Source of the DNA: Achatina immaculata
Taxonomy: Eukaryota; Mollusca; Gastropoda; Stylommatophora; Achatinidae
Assembly: GCA_009760885.1 (NCBI GenBank)
Contig: CM019707.1
Span: forward strand, 36,387,234-36,451,233
Length of the DNA: 64,000 nt
Direction: 5' to 3'
Positions 24,190-34,823 of this stretch are shown in pieces. The notes under the pieces are model-generated. The model made no database searches. It was given only the letters and a program-made list of their open reading frames with translations, and was not told where the DNA came from. A program made the position numbers and the translations under genes. Within the stretch, counting starts at the first letter, position 1; every line of letters starts with the position of its first letter.

Positions 24190-24745
24190 ACTTCTACCCC
24201 TGGGTTGAGCCGGTTTAGGCATTATCCCAGTATGGGCGTGTTTGGGACGGGACCGACCTCTACGGCAGAGGTACTGTGACATGCATAGCCTTCAAGATTC
24301 ACCCCTGGTATGAGCCGGTTTAGGCAAAATTCACCAGTATGGGTGTTTATCAGGCGTTACCGACCTCTAGAGCGGAGGTGGCATGACATGTCTAGCCATC
24401 AAGTTCCACCCCTGGTGTGTGCCGGTTTAGGCATATTTCACCAGTGTAGGTGTATTTCGGACGTGGGCGGCCTCTAGAGCAGAGGTGCCGTGGTATAGCT
24501 TTCGTAGCGATACTACTGGACATGCCGGTTAAACTTCACTTTCCACCACCTTTTCACGTCGGCTCCGCACAGCAACCTTTATTTCTTTTCTGCATTTACT
24601 TCCTTAACCGGGAGGAGCTTCACTCCACGCGCAGCATTTGAAGAGTCTCGCCAGCAGTGTCTTAACCTCTGGGACAAGCCGGTTCATGCATTTCACCCGA
24701 TATGACTGCACTCAGGACGTGGCCGACCTCCAGACCAGAGGTGCC
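24190..24745 (+). repeat. About 107-bp tandem repeat, 4 units, last displaced
   Basis: Units contain GAGCCGGTTTAGGCA, then CCAGTATGGGTG and CGACCTCTAGAGC.GAGGTG. Units 1-3 are spaced about 107 bases. The fourth follows about 260 bases later, after sequence (24510-24650) that is itself partly repeated at 24770-24880 (CCACCTTTTC, GGGAGGAGC..). Confidence 0.8.
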
Positions 24746-25189
24746 GTGATTTGACTGTTTGCTTCGCTTTATCCTTTCTACCACCTTTTCCGCTGTGATG
24801 CTGCGCGGCAACCTCATTTGCAAATTTCTTCATTGGCCGGGAGGAGCACAGCTCCACGCACGGCAGCTGAAGATCTCGCCAACAGGGCAGATGAGCTACC
24901 AAACGTGCCACTCATCTACCCTAAGTAACTGGTTTTCAGGCGCCAGATATTCGCCCTCGCCCCTTCTCCTGTCAGTTTAAACAGTTCTGCCACGGGAAGG
25001 CCAGGAGCTGGACTTGACTGCCAGAGGCTGTTTGTGGCGCGTTTGCAGTCCTTAGAACCAATAAACTTGTAACTCTCGTCACGGACGAATGGAGTCACAG
25101 TACTTGTGCAGGAAGTTTCTGTGTGCCAGTTTTTAAAATCCAACACACACAACTTAAAAATATTAAAGTGTAGCAGTAGGGAAAAAAAA

Positions 25190-25270
25190 AAAACACTTCT
25201 GGGACTTGAACCCGGTACCGCTGGATTAGTAGACTGAGCGCCTGAACACTCAGCCAACCAGGCCGAGATC
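25190..25270 (-). mobile_element. SINE tRNA-like head
   Basis: Minus strand CCTGGTTGGCTGAGTGTTCA, then GGGTTCAAGTCCCAGAAG (box B). The body is absent or unrecognisable. Confidence 0.65.
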
Positions 25271-26300
25271 TAATTTATTATTTTACTTTGTTATTTACTA
25301 TTCTCATTTCAACACTGACGCTGTTATACATATTGTCCATTTCACTTTTTCTGTCAAGTCATTCACTGTGCCGTGCCGAAGAGAACTGGCATCAGCATCA
25401 CTATGTGAACCACAAACTTTTAACATTCAACCCAGCAGGCAAAACAAGGCAGCGAGTTGTGCCATTATACCTGTAAAGAATGCAGATCGAAGCAGTAGTT
25501 CAATGAACTGAACCAGTGTGATGAGACCAAACTGACTCTCAAGTTTTTTTTTTTTAGCTACATACAAGTTGTTGTTGCGTTCACGTAACTACCTTCGCGA
25601 TCTCTTGCCTGTCTGGTGGTGGACTGGGTTATGCTTGCTTTGACCGGTCACCTTCAAGTTCTAACAATAACCGTTTACGCACCCAAAACAGACAACCTCC
25701 CGTGATCCCGGGCAATCACGTCCAGATCAAAGCATGAGCGTCTGGTCTTTGATCAGTATCGGCATCGGAAGGTCTTTGTTCAACCTACCGACTACTGATA
25801 TGTTTCAATCAGTGAGATTGACGAGTTCATCGCCACGCCTCTTCCAGTCCTCCGGGGCGAGGCAATGTTCACCGAGACGACGGGCGTGACTAGAAAGGGG
25901 GGGGGGGTGGGTGGGGCATTTGCTGATGGGCAAGAAACATCAGGAATTTGAACCCCCTCACTGAAAGACGACGAATACCATAAACTCAAGAAACGACCAT
26001 GTGATAATCTTTCGACTGAGAAGGACATTGTAGGCTGAGACAACACCCATACCAGAAGCTAAAAACGGCCCGAACAGACCTACGTACCTGCAACAAAGAG
26101 CAACAGACAACACATCACCCCCACCCCCACCCCCTCCAGACTTGTCAGCTACACGATCACTCTGGTATAGGACCTGCCCCCCTCCCCCCAGCCCCCTACA
26201 AGAGAAGGTCTACGGTGAAGGCGAAAACCTGAGACAAACAGCCCGCATTTCTGAAAGATTGGTGACCATGTTTGAGCGGACGACGGAGACCTCCTGTCTC
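25270..26300. other. Intronic non-coding stretch
   Basis: No gene supported. Short C-rich (26120-26190) and G-rich (25896-25915) runs. Confidence 0.45.
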
Positions 26301-26321
26301 CTCATAGACCAAGTACTTGGC

Positions 26322-26438
26322 ATAGTACAGATTTCCCATTGCCTGACACGGTTGGTTGGCGCCCGTCACTTTATGACCGATATTCTCATAAGCTTCCAGG
26401 AATCTGATACCCTTATAAACTTCACGTCACGCACTGGC
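26322..26438 (-). pseudogene. Degenerate duplicate of the LIM1 exon inside the large intron
   Basis: Read on the minus strand, this repeats the acceptor AAATATAG and the first 16 bases of the LIM1 exon (GCCAGTGCGTGACGTG). It then has about 40 extra bases and resumes with the segment for KVTGANQ.CQAMGNLY. In the exon's frame a TGA stop follows CVT. After the insertion the zinc-ligand His is Tyr and the next Cys is Tyr, and no GTGAGT donor follows. Several differences from the intact exon fall at synonymous third positions (ACC/ACG, GGG/GGC, TAT/TAC, AAA/AAG). A functional LIM half-domain is excluded; a spliced, non-LIM-coding exon cannot be excluded from sequence alone. Confidence 0.75.
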
Positions 26439-26984
26439 CTATATTTGCGTAGACAGACAGACAAAATCTTAACAAATCTCTACAAAGACTAAAATAAAAA
26501 TAATAATAATTTTAAAAAACATAAGACGGACCTCGCCTAGCAAATCAATGAGCAGTATTTTCTAACAAAAAAGAAAATGGCGGAATATTCATCAAAATCT
26601 AAGAGATCGTACGGTGACTCCACACACAACGAAGTCTAAGTCGTGCCCACTTTCGCGTCACATTACCAAGCGTTCTCTTGGCCCTTTTAAAATCTCTGGA
26701 CATTTATTCGGGCGGCTGTTACGTATGAACTGCTTCAGCAATACCTGGTCGAGTTTGGGTTTACTCGGTGCGAAATTTAGCAGGGCCAACTCTGGGCAAA
26801 CTTTGAATGCCGTAGATCGTTTGACTACATCAAACACTGGGAGATTTTTGTGGCAAAGGACGTGAGTGTGCTGTTGTTGCTGCCAGATTTCCTGGTGTGT
26901 TTCCACGGTAACAAGCCTCTCGTGTCTGTGTTGAGGGAGCTTATATACCACCTTCCCTGAAGGCGATTTAATAAAAAAGTGATG

Positions 26985-27098
26985 GTTTTAAGACTCCAAA
27001 ACTTATGACACGTCTACTGGATCGTAAAGACTCCAAAACTTATGACACGTCTACTGGATCGTAAAGACTCCAAACCTTATGACACGTCTACTGGATCG
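26985..27098 (+). repeat. 37-bp tandem repeat, 3 units
   Basis: Units of AAGACTCCAAAACTTATGAC plus ACGTCTACTGGATCGTA. Abuts the 3' end of the Penelope-like fragment. Confidence 0.93.
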
Positions 27099-27149
27099 TA
27101 TGCTTAGTAGTAGTAACCATGTGAAAAATCGAGAGTGACAAAAACAGAA

Positions 27150-28470
27150 AAATGCAAAGGCGGTTTTAACTTTAATATCTGTCTGTTTGTCTTCTGTCGA
27201 AGGATTATGATAGTGGAAGAGGGGAATGTTAGGTGTAGCTGAACAGCGAGTTCAAACCCTGTGGCCCCAGCGTCCTATAATCCTGAATGTAGTGGTTCTC
27301 AAGCGCTAGGCAGATTATGTCATCAGCGTGACACTGTTTTATGGGTGTTACCAGAAAGTGAGATTTGCCTCTGTGGTCTGGGCCCTTGAAATGATTAGGG
27401 ACTGGTTTCGAGGCAAGCTGGGTGATATCTTACAGATGTTTCTGAATGTGGTCTCCTAATCTGAGACCAGTTTCACCAATGTAAGTTATCATGCATCTTT
27501 AGCATGCAATGGCACGTATCACATTACGGGGCTCGTATGTGAATCTCTCATGGAGAGTAAGGATAGCTTTAGAAAATGTGATCGTTTTCGTTTCCAAGAC
27601 TACAGAGCAGGTAACACAGCGGGGGTGGTTACATTTTCTGGTACCAACATATGTAAGATTCCGCTTCATGTGGCTGTGGACGAGGATGTCCTTAAGATTT
27701 GGTTCTCATTTTGATGCTAGTAGGAGCAGATCAGAGAAGATGTCGCGAGTGTCGGGGTCGAGTTGGGTTAGTGGCAGGTGGCGATAAAGAATTTTCTTAA
27801 TCATCTGACCACGCGGATGAAAAGGAAGCACTAATTTATCTCTGTTGGATGGGGTAACAGATTTTTTATCCCTGAATGCCTCTTAGGGGCTCACTAGTTA
27901 GATACGGTTAAATGTTTTCCAGAGGACATTTTCTGGGTAGTGGCGATGACGGAAAAATTCTAATAATTTGTTGGACTGATCTGTTATAGCCCAAGTTATC
28001 CTGACGTAGGCGGCGAAGACGGAGGAGTTGGGAGTATGGGATGGAGTTCTTACAAGTTTCAGGATGAGAGGAGGTGTAAAGTAAATAGGTGTGGCTGTCG
28101 GTGGGCTTGTAAAATACAGAGGTGACAAGCCTGTCTGTGCCAAGAGATATTTTGATGTCTAAAATGTTGACAGACTTGTCAGAAATTTCATAAGTGAATT
28201 TGGTGTTCTTATTAAGCGAGTTCGCGAATTCAATAAAATTTCTTAGCTCGTCCTGCTGCATACTGGTGACTCCAATGCCATCATCGATGTAGCTTTTATT
28301 GAATTCTGGGAGCCTGCCCATGTAGGTTTCCTATAATTTGACTACCAGAAAGCCCATAAATAAGCATGCATAACTGGGACCCATTTTCGTTCCCACGGCG
28401 ACACCACTGATTTGCTCAAAGTATTCGCCGTTGAATTCAAAGGAAATTAGGTTGAGTACTATTAGTGTTA
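27150..28470 (-). mobile_element. Penelope-like element fragment (RT plus GIY-YIG endonuclease)
   Basis: Minus strand, 5' to 3': [32 protein letters not shown], then SYIDDGIGVT (RT catalytic DD) and KFTYEISDKSVNILDIKISL. A YKPTDSHTYLLYTSSHPETC segment and IPYSQLLRLRRLR follow. After frame breaks come a Cys-rich linker (CNHPRCVTC) and TYIGETGLRLGDH, the GIY-YIG core, with a stop two residues before it. This order is diagnostic of endonuclease-containing Penelope-like elements. The N-terminal third is missing and there are several stops. Confidence 0.85.
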
Positions 28471-28969
28471 GTGGTGGGGTGAGGGTCTTTGTCACGAAAA
28501 TAGCAGAGTGCTAATAGTCCATCCTTATTTACAGTTATATACTTGTACAATAATTACAGGTGCGTAACCTATTCGTTCCTACCCGTGTCATAGCCCAGAG
28601 CGATCTTATGTTCTCCGTACGCTCCACTACCACTACAAAAGTAATAAAGAATACAAAAACTGTAGAGTTTATTTTATTATATAAAAATTCACCAAGTTTG
28701 TATTGTTTTTCTTTTAGCGCTTTACTCATCAAAGGTTACCCAAATTTTCTGGGGGAAAGAAAAAGAAAAATTATTTTGCATTTAAAGCGCATGGGTACCA
28801 TACAGATACGAAGCCTGTCCAAAATAATTGGGAGGGGGGAGGGAGGGAGGGTTCGTGGCCTAGATTTCTGAAACAGCATGGGGTCCGCGGACTTTTGTTA
28901 ACTGGGAACCGCTGACCTAAACAACAATGGCGAGACAACCTAAAAAAAAAATATATACGCTCTCTTGGA

Positions 28970-29100
28970 ATCTACAACTGGCGAGAAAAGATCAAGAACG
29001 GAGAGGAATGGAGGCGTGTCTTGTCCTCAGCAGTGAGCCTCAACGGGCTCGGGACGCTGCTGAATTTAGCGGCTGCTCAAAGAAGAAGAAGAAGAAGAAT
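28970..29100 (+). mobile_element. LINE family G 3' end
   Basis: Shares GAGGAATGGAGGCGTGTCTT-type sequence, CAGCAGTGAGCCTCAACGG and GCTGCTCAAAGAAG with 58.3 kb, then (AAG)n. Confidence 0.7.
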
Positions 29101-29785
29101 ATATTTAATACACTTTACCGCTGAGCCGTCTACACCTGTACTAGTTTTATTTATAAAACATAAATGTTTACTCTTAGATTCGCCAGCCGCGTATAAATGA
29201 GCCCAAATGCCATTCATCATCCAGCACTCGTGAAAGTTTAACGGGGCTTGAAAATCTGTGCACGGCGTGAGGGAGACTGTCACCGCTACGGGCCCGCCCT
29301 CCAGAGAAATCTACCTGATTTTCCAAGAATATCAACGCTTTAAGTGAACCGTGTCTAATTTCCAATTTCATGTTTACTGAGCTACTGGCAATGATGTGGA
29401 GGACAGACTTGCTGGACAGGCTAAAATCAATGGCAGACGGTCAATGGACAAGGGAGGCATTGCTAAAGGCTGTGCTGGACAGACTGCGAGGAAAATGAAG
29501 AGCAGGAATGGAAGAACAGTGTAGCTGTGAAGAGATTGCTGGAGCTAGGACAAGTTAAAGTTGCTGGTAGGAAATCTGAACTGTGTGGCAGAAAACACAT
29601 CGTAAACAACCAACATTTGACAGGAACTATTAGCAGACATTCTCTTGGATGGATGCTGCGGCATGCGGGGGGGGGGGGGGGGGCATATACGGGGTTTCCC
29701 CCTTAAGCAGTGAAGCTGGAGTCTGAACTTTGAACTTTTGAGTGACTGTAATAAGTCTAGTAATGTACGGGAACTTGTTCAGGGA

Positions 29786-29825
<40 letters not shown>

Positions 29826-30880
29826 CTCTCTCTGTGATAATACAGTAAAATCTAACTATAACGGACTTTGAGGCGACTGACAAATTATAATGAACGCGGC
29901 TGACACGTGGGAACATGGTCCGTTACAACGACAATTCACTGTAACTACATCTTACGTATTTCGTAAGTTTTTTTTTTGTTTTGTTTTGTTTTTCTTGTTT
30001 ATATTACAGAGGGCAAGGATCAGAGGCTGGATGTAAATTGTAAGCCATGTTACCTTTCCTAACCGCCTTGTATGCATTACGTAACGGACTTCAGTGAATG
30101 TTTGAAAACTTGAGTTAAAGTTGAGGCACGAAGAGCAGAGTGCCTGACCGCGGGCTGCCAGTCCAACTCCTCATCCGTACACAAAAAAAAAAAAGCACAA
30201 GATCACTCCTTCTACCTCTTCAAACAACCCAAGCCCCCTCACCACACATACACACGCACAGATGGGGCTCACACACACACGTGCTTTCTTCTTCCTCTAA
30301 ACACACCAGCGAAACCCAGGTAACTCTTCTGAAAAAAAAAACACACACACATACAGAGAAAAGGATAGTGCGATGAGAAGATGTGAATGTGTATGTGTGG
30401 AAGGGGGGATTTAAAATTTAAAAAAAAACATGATAGAAGAAGCTGGAGAAATAAAAGACTCGCAGGTGAATCTGAGAACAGGTAACGACTGGTGAATGAG
30501 TGAATTCAACCGTGCACTCCTGTAGAACGAGGCAATCGAGAGAGAGAGAGAGAGAGTTGAAGAGCTAGTGATCTAATAGTGATATGTTATCAGTTGTTCT
30601 CTACGAAGGGGCAGGGAACTTCCCCCCTAAGTCAAGGGTGCCAGAAGAAACTCTCCCCCTCCCCCAAACCGACGATGATGATTTAATATATCGAGGAGGA
30701 TTATGGGATAGGCTGTGTTGAAAATGGCGGATTGGGACCTGGGACGCTGTAATGTAACTAGAGAAAAAAAAATTCAAGAGGATATTGATTAAAATAATCA
30801 AATACAGTGAGAAAAGACTTAGAGGGTTTGGGGGGGGGGGGATAATGGAGAAAAAATATACGCAAACATGAAAGACATAT
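29100..30880. other. Intronic non-coding stretch with simple repeats
   Basis: Holds a G18 run (about 29668), a (CT)n of about 60 bases at 29785-29834, AC-rich patches (30240-30350) and a short (GA)n at 30540. A piece at 29655-29740 is shared with 38830-38905. Otherwise nothing seen. Confidence 0.45.
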
Positions 30881-30894
30881 AGATATGCCTGGTT

Positions 30895-31165
30895 AGTGTG
30901 ATGTGTTGTTATGTGTCAGACAAGTGTGATGTGTTGTTATGTGTCAGACAAGTGTGCTGGGTTGTTATGTGTCAGACAAGTGTGCTGGGCTGTTATGTAT
31001 CAGACAAGTGTGCTGAGTTGTTATGTATCAGACAAGTGTGCTGGGCTGTTATGTATCAGACAAGTGTGCCGTGATGTTATGTGTCAGACAAGTGTGCCGT
31101 GTTGTTATGTGTCAGACAAGTGTGCCGTGTTGTTATGTGTCAGACAAGTGTGCTGTGTCTACTAG
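30895..31165 (+). repeat. 28-bp minisatellite, about 9 units
   Basis: Units of TTATGTGTCAGACAAGTGTG plus CTGGGTTG. 28 is one more than a multiple of three, so the spurious frame rotates each unit and still stays open. Confidence 0.93.
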
Positions 31166-31229
31166 ACAGGTGTGATGTGTGCGTTAGTGAATCACGATTG
31201 CCAACGCTATCTTGCATACACATAATAAC

Positions 31230-31450
31230 GATAATACTAATAATTTCCACTATGAAAGCCAACAGACTACAGCTGGGGCATCGACTGGCAATCGTTTTAT
31301 GCACCGGGGCATGCAGGTGTCAGGGGCAATGAAAGAACAGCTCACCTGGCTGACCCAGTTCCCACGAAGGAAGACCAGGCAATGGACCGGGCAGACATCA
31401 CCTGTGCTATAAGAGAAGCTGACCGAAGACAGGACTTGACTGACAACTGC
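31230..31450 (+). mobile_element. LINE ribonuclease H domain fragment
   Basis: Encodes WQSFYAPGHAGVRGNERTAH and LADPVPTKEDQAMDRADITC. PGHAGV.GNE.A is the last conserved block of the RNase H domain of I-type LINEs. Runs into the 24-bp minisatellite. Confidence 0.65.
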
Positions 31451-31454
31451 GAGT

Positions 31455-31705
31455 CAGTTTCGTTGTCAAGAATGAAGGCAGTGTCGTTGTCAAGAATTGA
31501 AGGCAGTGTCGTTGTCAAGAATGAAGGCAGTGTCGTTGTCAAGAATGAAGGCAGTGTCGTTGTCAAGAATTGAAGGCAGTGTCGTTGTCAAGAATTGAAG
31601 GCAGTTTCGTTGTCAAGAATTGAAGGCAGTGTCGTTGTCAAGAATGAAGTCAGTGTCGTTGTCAAGAATGAAGGCAGTGTCGTTGTCAAGAATGAAGGAT
31701 TCGGG
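31455..31705 (+). repeat. 24/25-bp minisatellite, about 10 units
   Basis: Units of AAGGCAGTGTCGTTGTCAAG plus AATG or AATTG. Begins immediately after the LINE RNase H fragment (its last CAGTTTCGTTGTCAAG may be the seed). Confidence 0.92.
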
Positions 31706-31814
31706 AGGGGGGGGGGGGGGAGAGAGAGAGAGAGAGAGAGAAAAAAATGAACGATTCATGAAGAGCTCCAGACGGGTGATCAAGCAACAAAAAACTGGCG
31801 TCATCTGCGGGTTG

Positions 31815-32050
31815 TGGCAGCTTTTATTTTTCACTCCTGGAGTACAGCTAAAAAGCAAGGGGTGGGGTATATGCGTGTGTGCAATGCTTATTTAGCAGAC
31901 TCCACCACCATGGGGACTATGGCGATCCCTGCCCCCATTAGCCAGGCTAGGCCTGTTACTGGAGGGGTGTGTGTGTGTGTACCACGGAGAGGTGGGACAG
32001 GGTCTTGGCCAGTTATGGTTCGCTTACCCTGACGCAAGCATTTCAGCTAT
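31815..32050 (-). repeat. Dispersed repeat (copy 2)
   Basis: The complement carries AAGACCCTGTCCCACCTCTC, CCATGGTGGTGGAGTCTGCT and TTAGCTGTACTCC. Interrupted by a short GT run. Confidence 0.75.
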
Positions 32051-32084
32051 GGGTCGCTGGCTGGCTCTTGAGACAGCGTCTTCA

Positions 32085-32215
32085 CACCCCCCTCCCCCAG
32101 GCAGTCTATAAAAGAACCCCCCTCCCCCTGGCAGTCTATAAAAGAACCCCCCCCTCCCCCGGGCAGTCTATAAAAGAACCCCCCCTCCCCCAGGCAGTCT
32201 ATAAAAGAACCCCCA
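32085..32215 (+). repeat. 32-33-bp tandem repeat, 4 units
   Basis: Units of CAGTCTATAAAAGAACCCCC plus CCTCCCCCAGG. TATAAAAG in each unit is a TATA-box look-alike. Confidence 0.9.
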
Positions 32216-32689
32216 AAAAATGAAGAAACTTGTTCCAAATTTCTAGGGCATCCCAAACTGAATAAAACAACACTGAAAACTGAACATACTTTGGACACGT
32301 CACCAGAAATGAGAAATTCCCCAACCTCTGCTACTTCCTGCTCAACAAAAAAACCAAAACAAAAAAAAAATGCCAGAAGAAAACGATGGATACAGCTGAT
32401 CTAGCTATACGAGAAATGAGAAGAAGCAACAACAGATATTTTTCAGAAGAACAAAGAAAACAGAATGGAGAAAATGAGACTGCTATAATCTTACCAGTGA
32501 AAGAATCTCATGATTATGATGATTAAGGATCTTGATTACAATAAAAGAGTTGCTGCGCAGTTTAATTTTAAGGTAAATTTATCACAAATTTAGAAAATGA
32601 AGACATACAAGGATAAAATATCACTATGAGAAAAAAAAAATCAGCAAGCCTTTCTTTTCATAATTTTAAAATGATGGTTGGATGTGTAT

Positions 32690-33035
32690 AAAAAAATACC
32701 CCGGACAGCTAAGATAACAGGGAAGGTCTAACACAAGAAAACGCAGAAAGGAACTTAATTAAATCCATAATAAAAGGACAGTCATCATTCTTATATCTTA
32801 TATCCTTCCCGTGACGTTAAACGTCACATAGGCCTCGTATGGTAGCTCGCCAGTTATCATTCATTGGGCATATAATGAGAAAAGGAAGGATTAAAAACAT
32901 CACAACAACAGGGAAGATAAGTGGGAAATGATGCAAGGGAAGACAACAAGGGAAGAAAAAGATCACAAGAGAGCTTATGGAAAATATCAAGGAACAAGAT
33001 CTGTGGAGAAGCATTACTGACAAATGGCACCTGAT
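32690..33035 (+). mobile_element. Diverged LINE family A fragment carrying a 65-bp LINE B insertion
   Basis: Encodes remnants of RTAKITG, GHIMRKGRIKNITTTGKI and LWRSITDKWH. It is split at 32791-32855 by a minute family B insertion flanked by ATCATTC. Ends CACCTGATGATGA. Confidence 0.7.
32784..32862 (-). mobile_element. 65-bp LINE family B 3' end with 7-bp target duplication
   Basis: ATCATTC at 32784-32790 and 32856-32862 flanks 65 bases. Read on the minus strand they are the last codons (RLMxDV-like end), the stop TAA and the GGGAAGGATATAAGATATAAG-type tail of family B. An extremely 5'-truncated retrotransposition. Confidence 0.8.
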
Positions 33036-33114
33036 GATGACTGGATATGTACTACCCTTTTGTTCACACAATGAAGAGGATATTCTTTTTTGTTATCCAT
33101 ATGCTTTCTGTTCA

Positions 33115-33355
33115 TACTTGTAAATCTAAGATGATGTCTGGATATAAATAAGTCCTTTATTCATAAATCTAAGATGATGTCTAGATATAAACAAGTCTTT
33201 GCTTCACAAATCTAAGATGATGTCTGGATATAAACAAACCTTTTCGTCATAAATCTAAGATGATGTCTGGATATAAATAAGCCTTTTCTTCATAAAACTA
33301 AGATGATGTCTGGATATAAACAAGTCTTTTCTTCATAAATCTAAGATGGCGTCTG
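33115..33355 (+). repeat. About 42-bp minisatellite, 6 units
   Basis: Units of AATCTAAGATGATGTCTGGA then TATAAACAAGTCTTTTCTTC. Confidence 0.9.
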
Positions 33356-33394
33356 GATTTAATAGAACACAAAGAGCAAATGCCATTACATACC

Positions 33395-33560
33395 AGCTAT
33401 CCCCGCTGCTTTCTCACCACAACATACCAGTTATCCCCACTACTTTCTCATCCTAACATACCAGCTATCCCTACTACTTTCTCACCATAACATACCAGTT
33501 ATCCCCACTACTTTCTCATCCTAACATACCAGCTATCCCTGCTGCTCTCTCACCCTAACA
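33395..33560 (+). repeat. 34-bp tandem repeat, 5 units
   Basis: Units of CATACCAGTTATCCCCACTA plus CTTTCTCACCATAA. Confidence 0.92.
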
Positions 33561-33639
33561 TACCACTCAAAACCAAGAGAATACTAATTAGTAGCATATC
33601 TACACCAACCATGTGCTACCAGTGTCAAACTTTGGCACT

Positions 33640-33990
33640 CACCAGAAACAACAAAATAAAATATCTACATGTGAAATGGTATGCCTAAAAAACAAAAGCA
33701 TCAAACATCACTAGAAGGGATAAGATAAGAAATGACGACATAAGACCATTGGTAGGAGCCATACCAAGCCTACAGTACACAGAGAAACAAAGAATTAAGT
33801 GGTCTGGCCACTTAAATGGGACTGACGCACATACACCCAGCCGCAAGAGCCTTCAAGGAAGAACTGCAGGACGCAGACCAAGAGGAAGACCCTGAATAAA
33901 GATGGATAGTTAGATTTACAGAAACATTCACAAATTACAGCAGGAACATCACTGAGGCCACTCATAAGGGCCCCCAAAACCACCAACTAC
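33640..33990 (+). mobile_element. LINE family H C-terminal fragment
   Basis: Encodes RRDKIRNDDIRPLVGAIPSL, TEKQRIKWSGHLNG and SLQGRTAGRRPRGRP, the WSGH..R and GRP.GRP features of LINE C-termini, in frames broken by shifts. Confidence 0.65.
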
Positions 33991-34039
33991 ACCTCCCAAT
34001 GGCACCTCAAGGTACAAGAGAAAGGATAAAGTAAAATAA

Positions 34040-34300
34040 GGAAAATCTGGGTGGTGAAATGGTCAACATACTAGTCTTTCATGGTGAAGGGTCAGCAGCT
34101 CAAGCCCTGCCACAGTTGCCCCGGCTGGAAACTGGGGGAAAAAAAAAGAGGACTTCGCTCTTTTGCTAGTCTTGGCGAGCTGCTTTGTTTACACCTGGGG
34201 CATGGCCATACCTGTTTGACTTTTGACATGAGGATGCCCTTCAGTGTTTTTTTTTAGAGACATACTACTCTCATGTTATGTTGGCTGTGTATCTGATGAT
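34040..34300 (+). mobile_element. Second SINE type, tRNA-like head (possible)
   Basis: Box A TGGTGAAATGG, a degenerate box B (GCTCAAGCCC), then about 180 bases ending near an oligo-T. It directly precedes the full-length SINE at 34.3 kb. Confidence 0.45.
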
Positions 34301-34326
34301 ACATGTAAAATGGATTTGCATCCACC

Positions 34327-34615
34327 ACCCTTGGGGCCGGCTAGCGTAGTGGTTAGAGCACTCGTCTAGCAACCAAATGGTCGAGGGTTCGAATCCCCAG
34401 CTGAGCGGGATTTTTTTTCCGACCAATACGGCCCTGAGGTCGACCCAGCCTCGTAAAATGGGTACCAGAGAAAATCTGGGAAGTAAAGGCAGCGAGGAAA
34501 GGAACTGGTCACCCTACCTCATACGCTGATGACCCAGCATAATGAGGTCTCTAACGCTTCACCCCCTACGGCATTTGAAATGCTATGGGACTATCTTTAC
34601 TTTATTTACCCTTGG
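34327..34615 (+). mobile_element. Full-length tRNA-derived SINE with 8-bp target duplication
   Basis: ACCCTTGG at 34327-34334 and 34608-34615 flanks 273 bases. The tRNA head has box A TAGCGTAGTGG and box B GGTTCGAATCC. The body contains GGGTACCAGAGAAAATCTGG and ends in ACTATCTTTACTTTATTT. It should be transcribed by RNA polymerase III. Relatives on the minus strand lie at 21.2, 25.2, 37.3 and 58.9 kb. Confidence 0.9.
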
Positions 34616-34823
34616 TTACTTGTAGCTTAGTCATGAACAATGTGTGCTTTTGGAAAAAAGATGCTGGGATTATTCTATGATTTTTTTTTTTTTTGCTGGT
34701 CGGAGTTAAATAGGTCCTTTTTTGTTGGACAGAGTTATATAGGTCCTTTTTTTTTGTTGGACAGAGTTATATAGGTCCTTTTTTTTTTTGTTGGACAGAG
34801 TTATATAGGTCCTTTTTTTTGTT

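Noticed and set aside
32085..32215. Cluster of TATA boxes (TATAAAAG x4)
   Set aside because: They are part of a tandem unit with no transcript start or downstream gene.
34335..34410. Functional tRNA gene
   Set aside because: Boxes A and B are good, but the acceptor stem does not pair and a SINE body, tail and target duplication follow.
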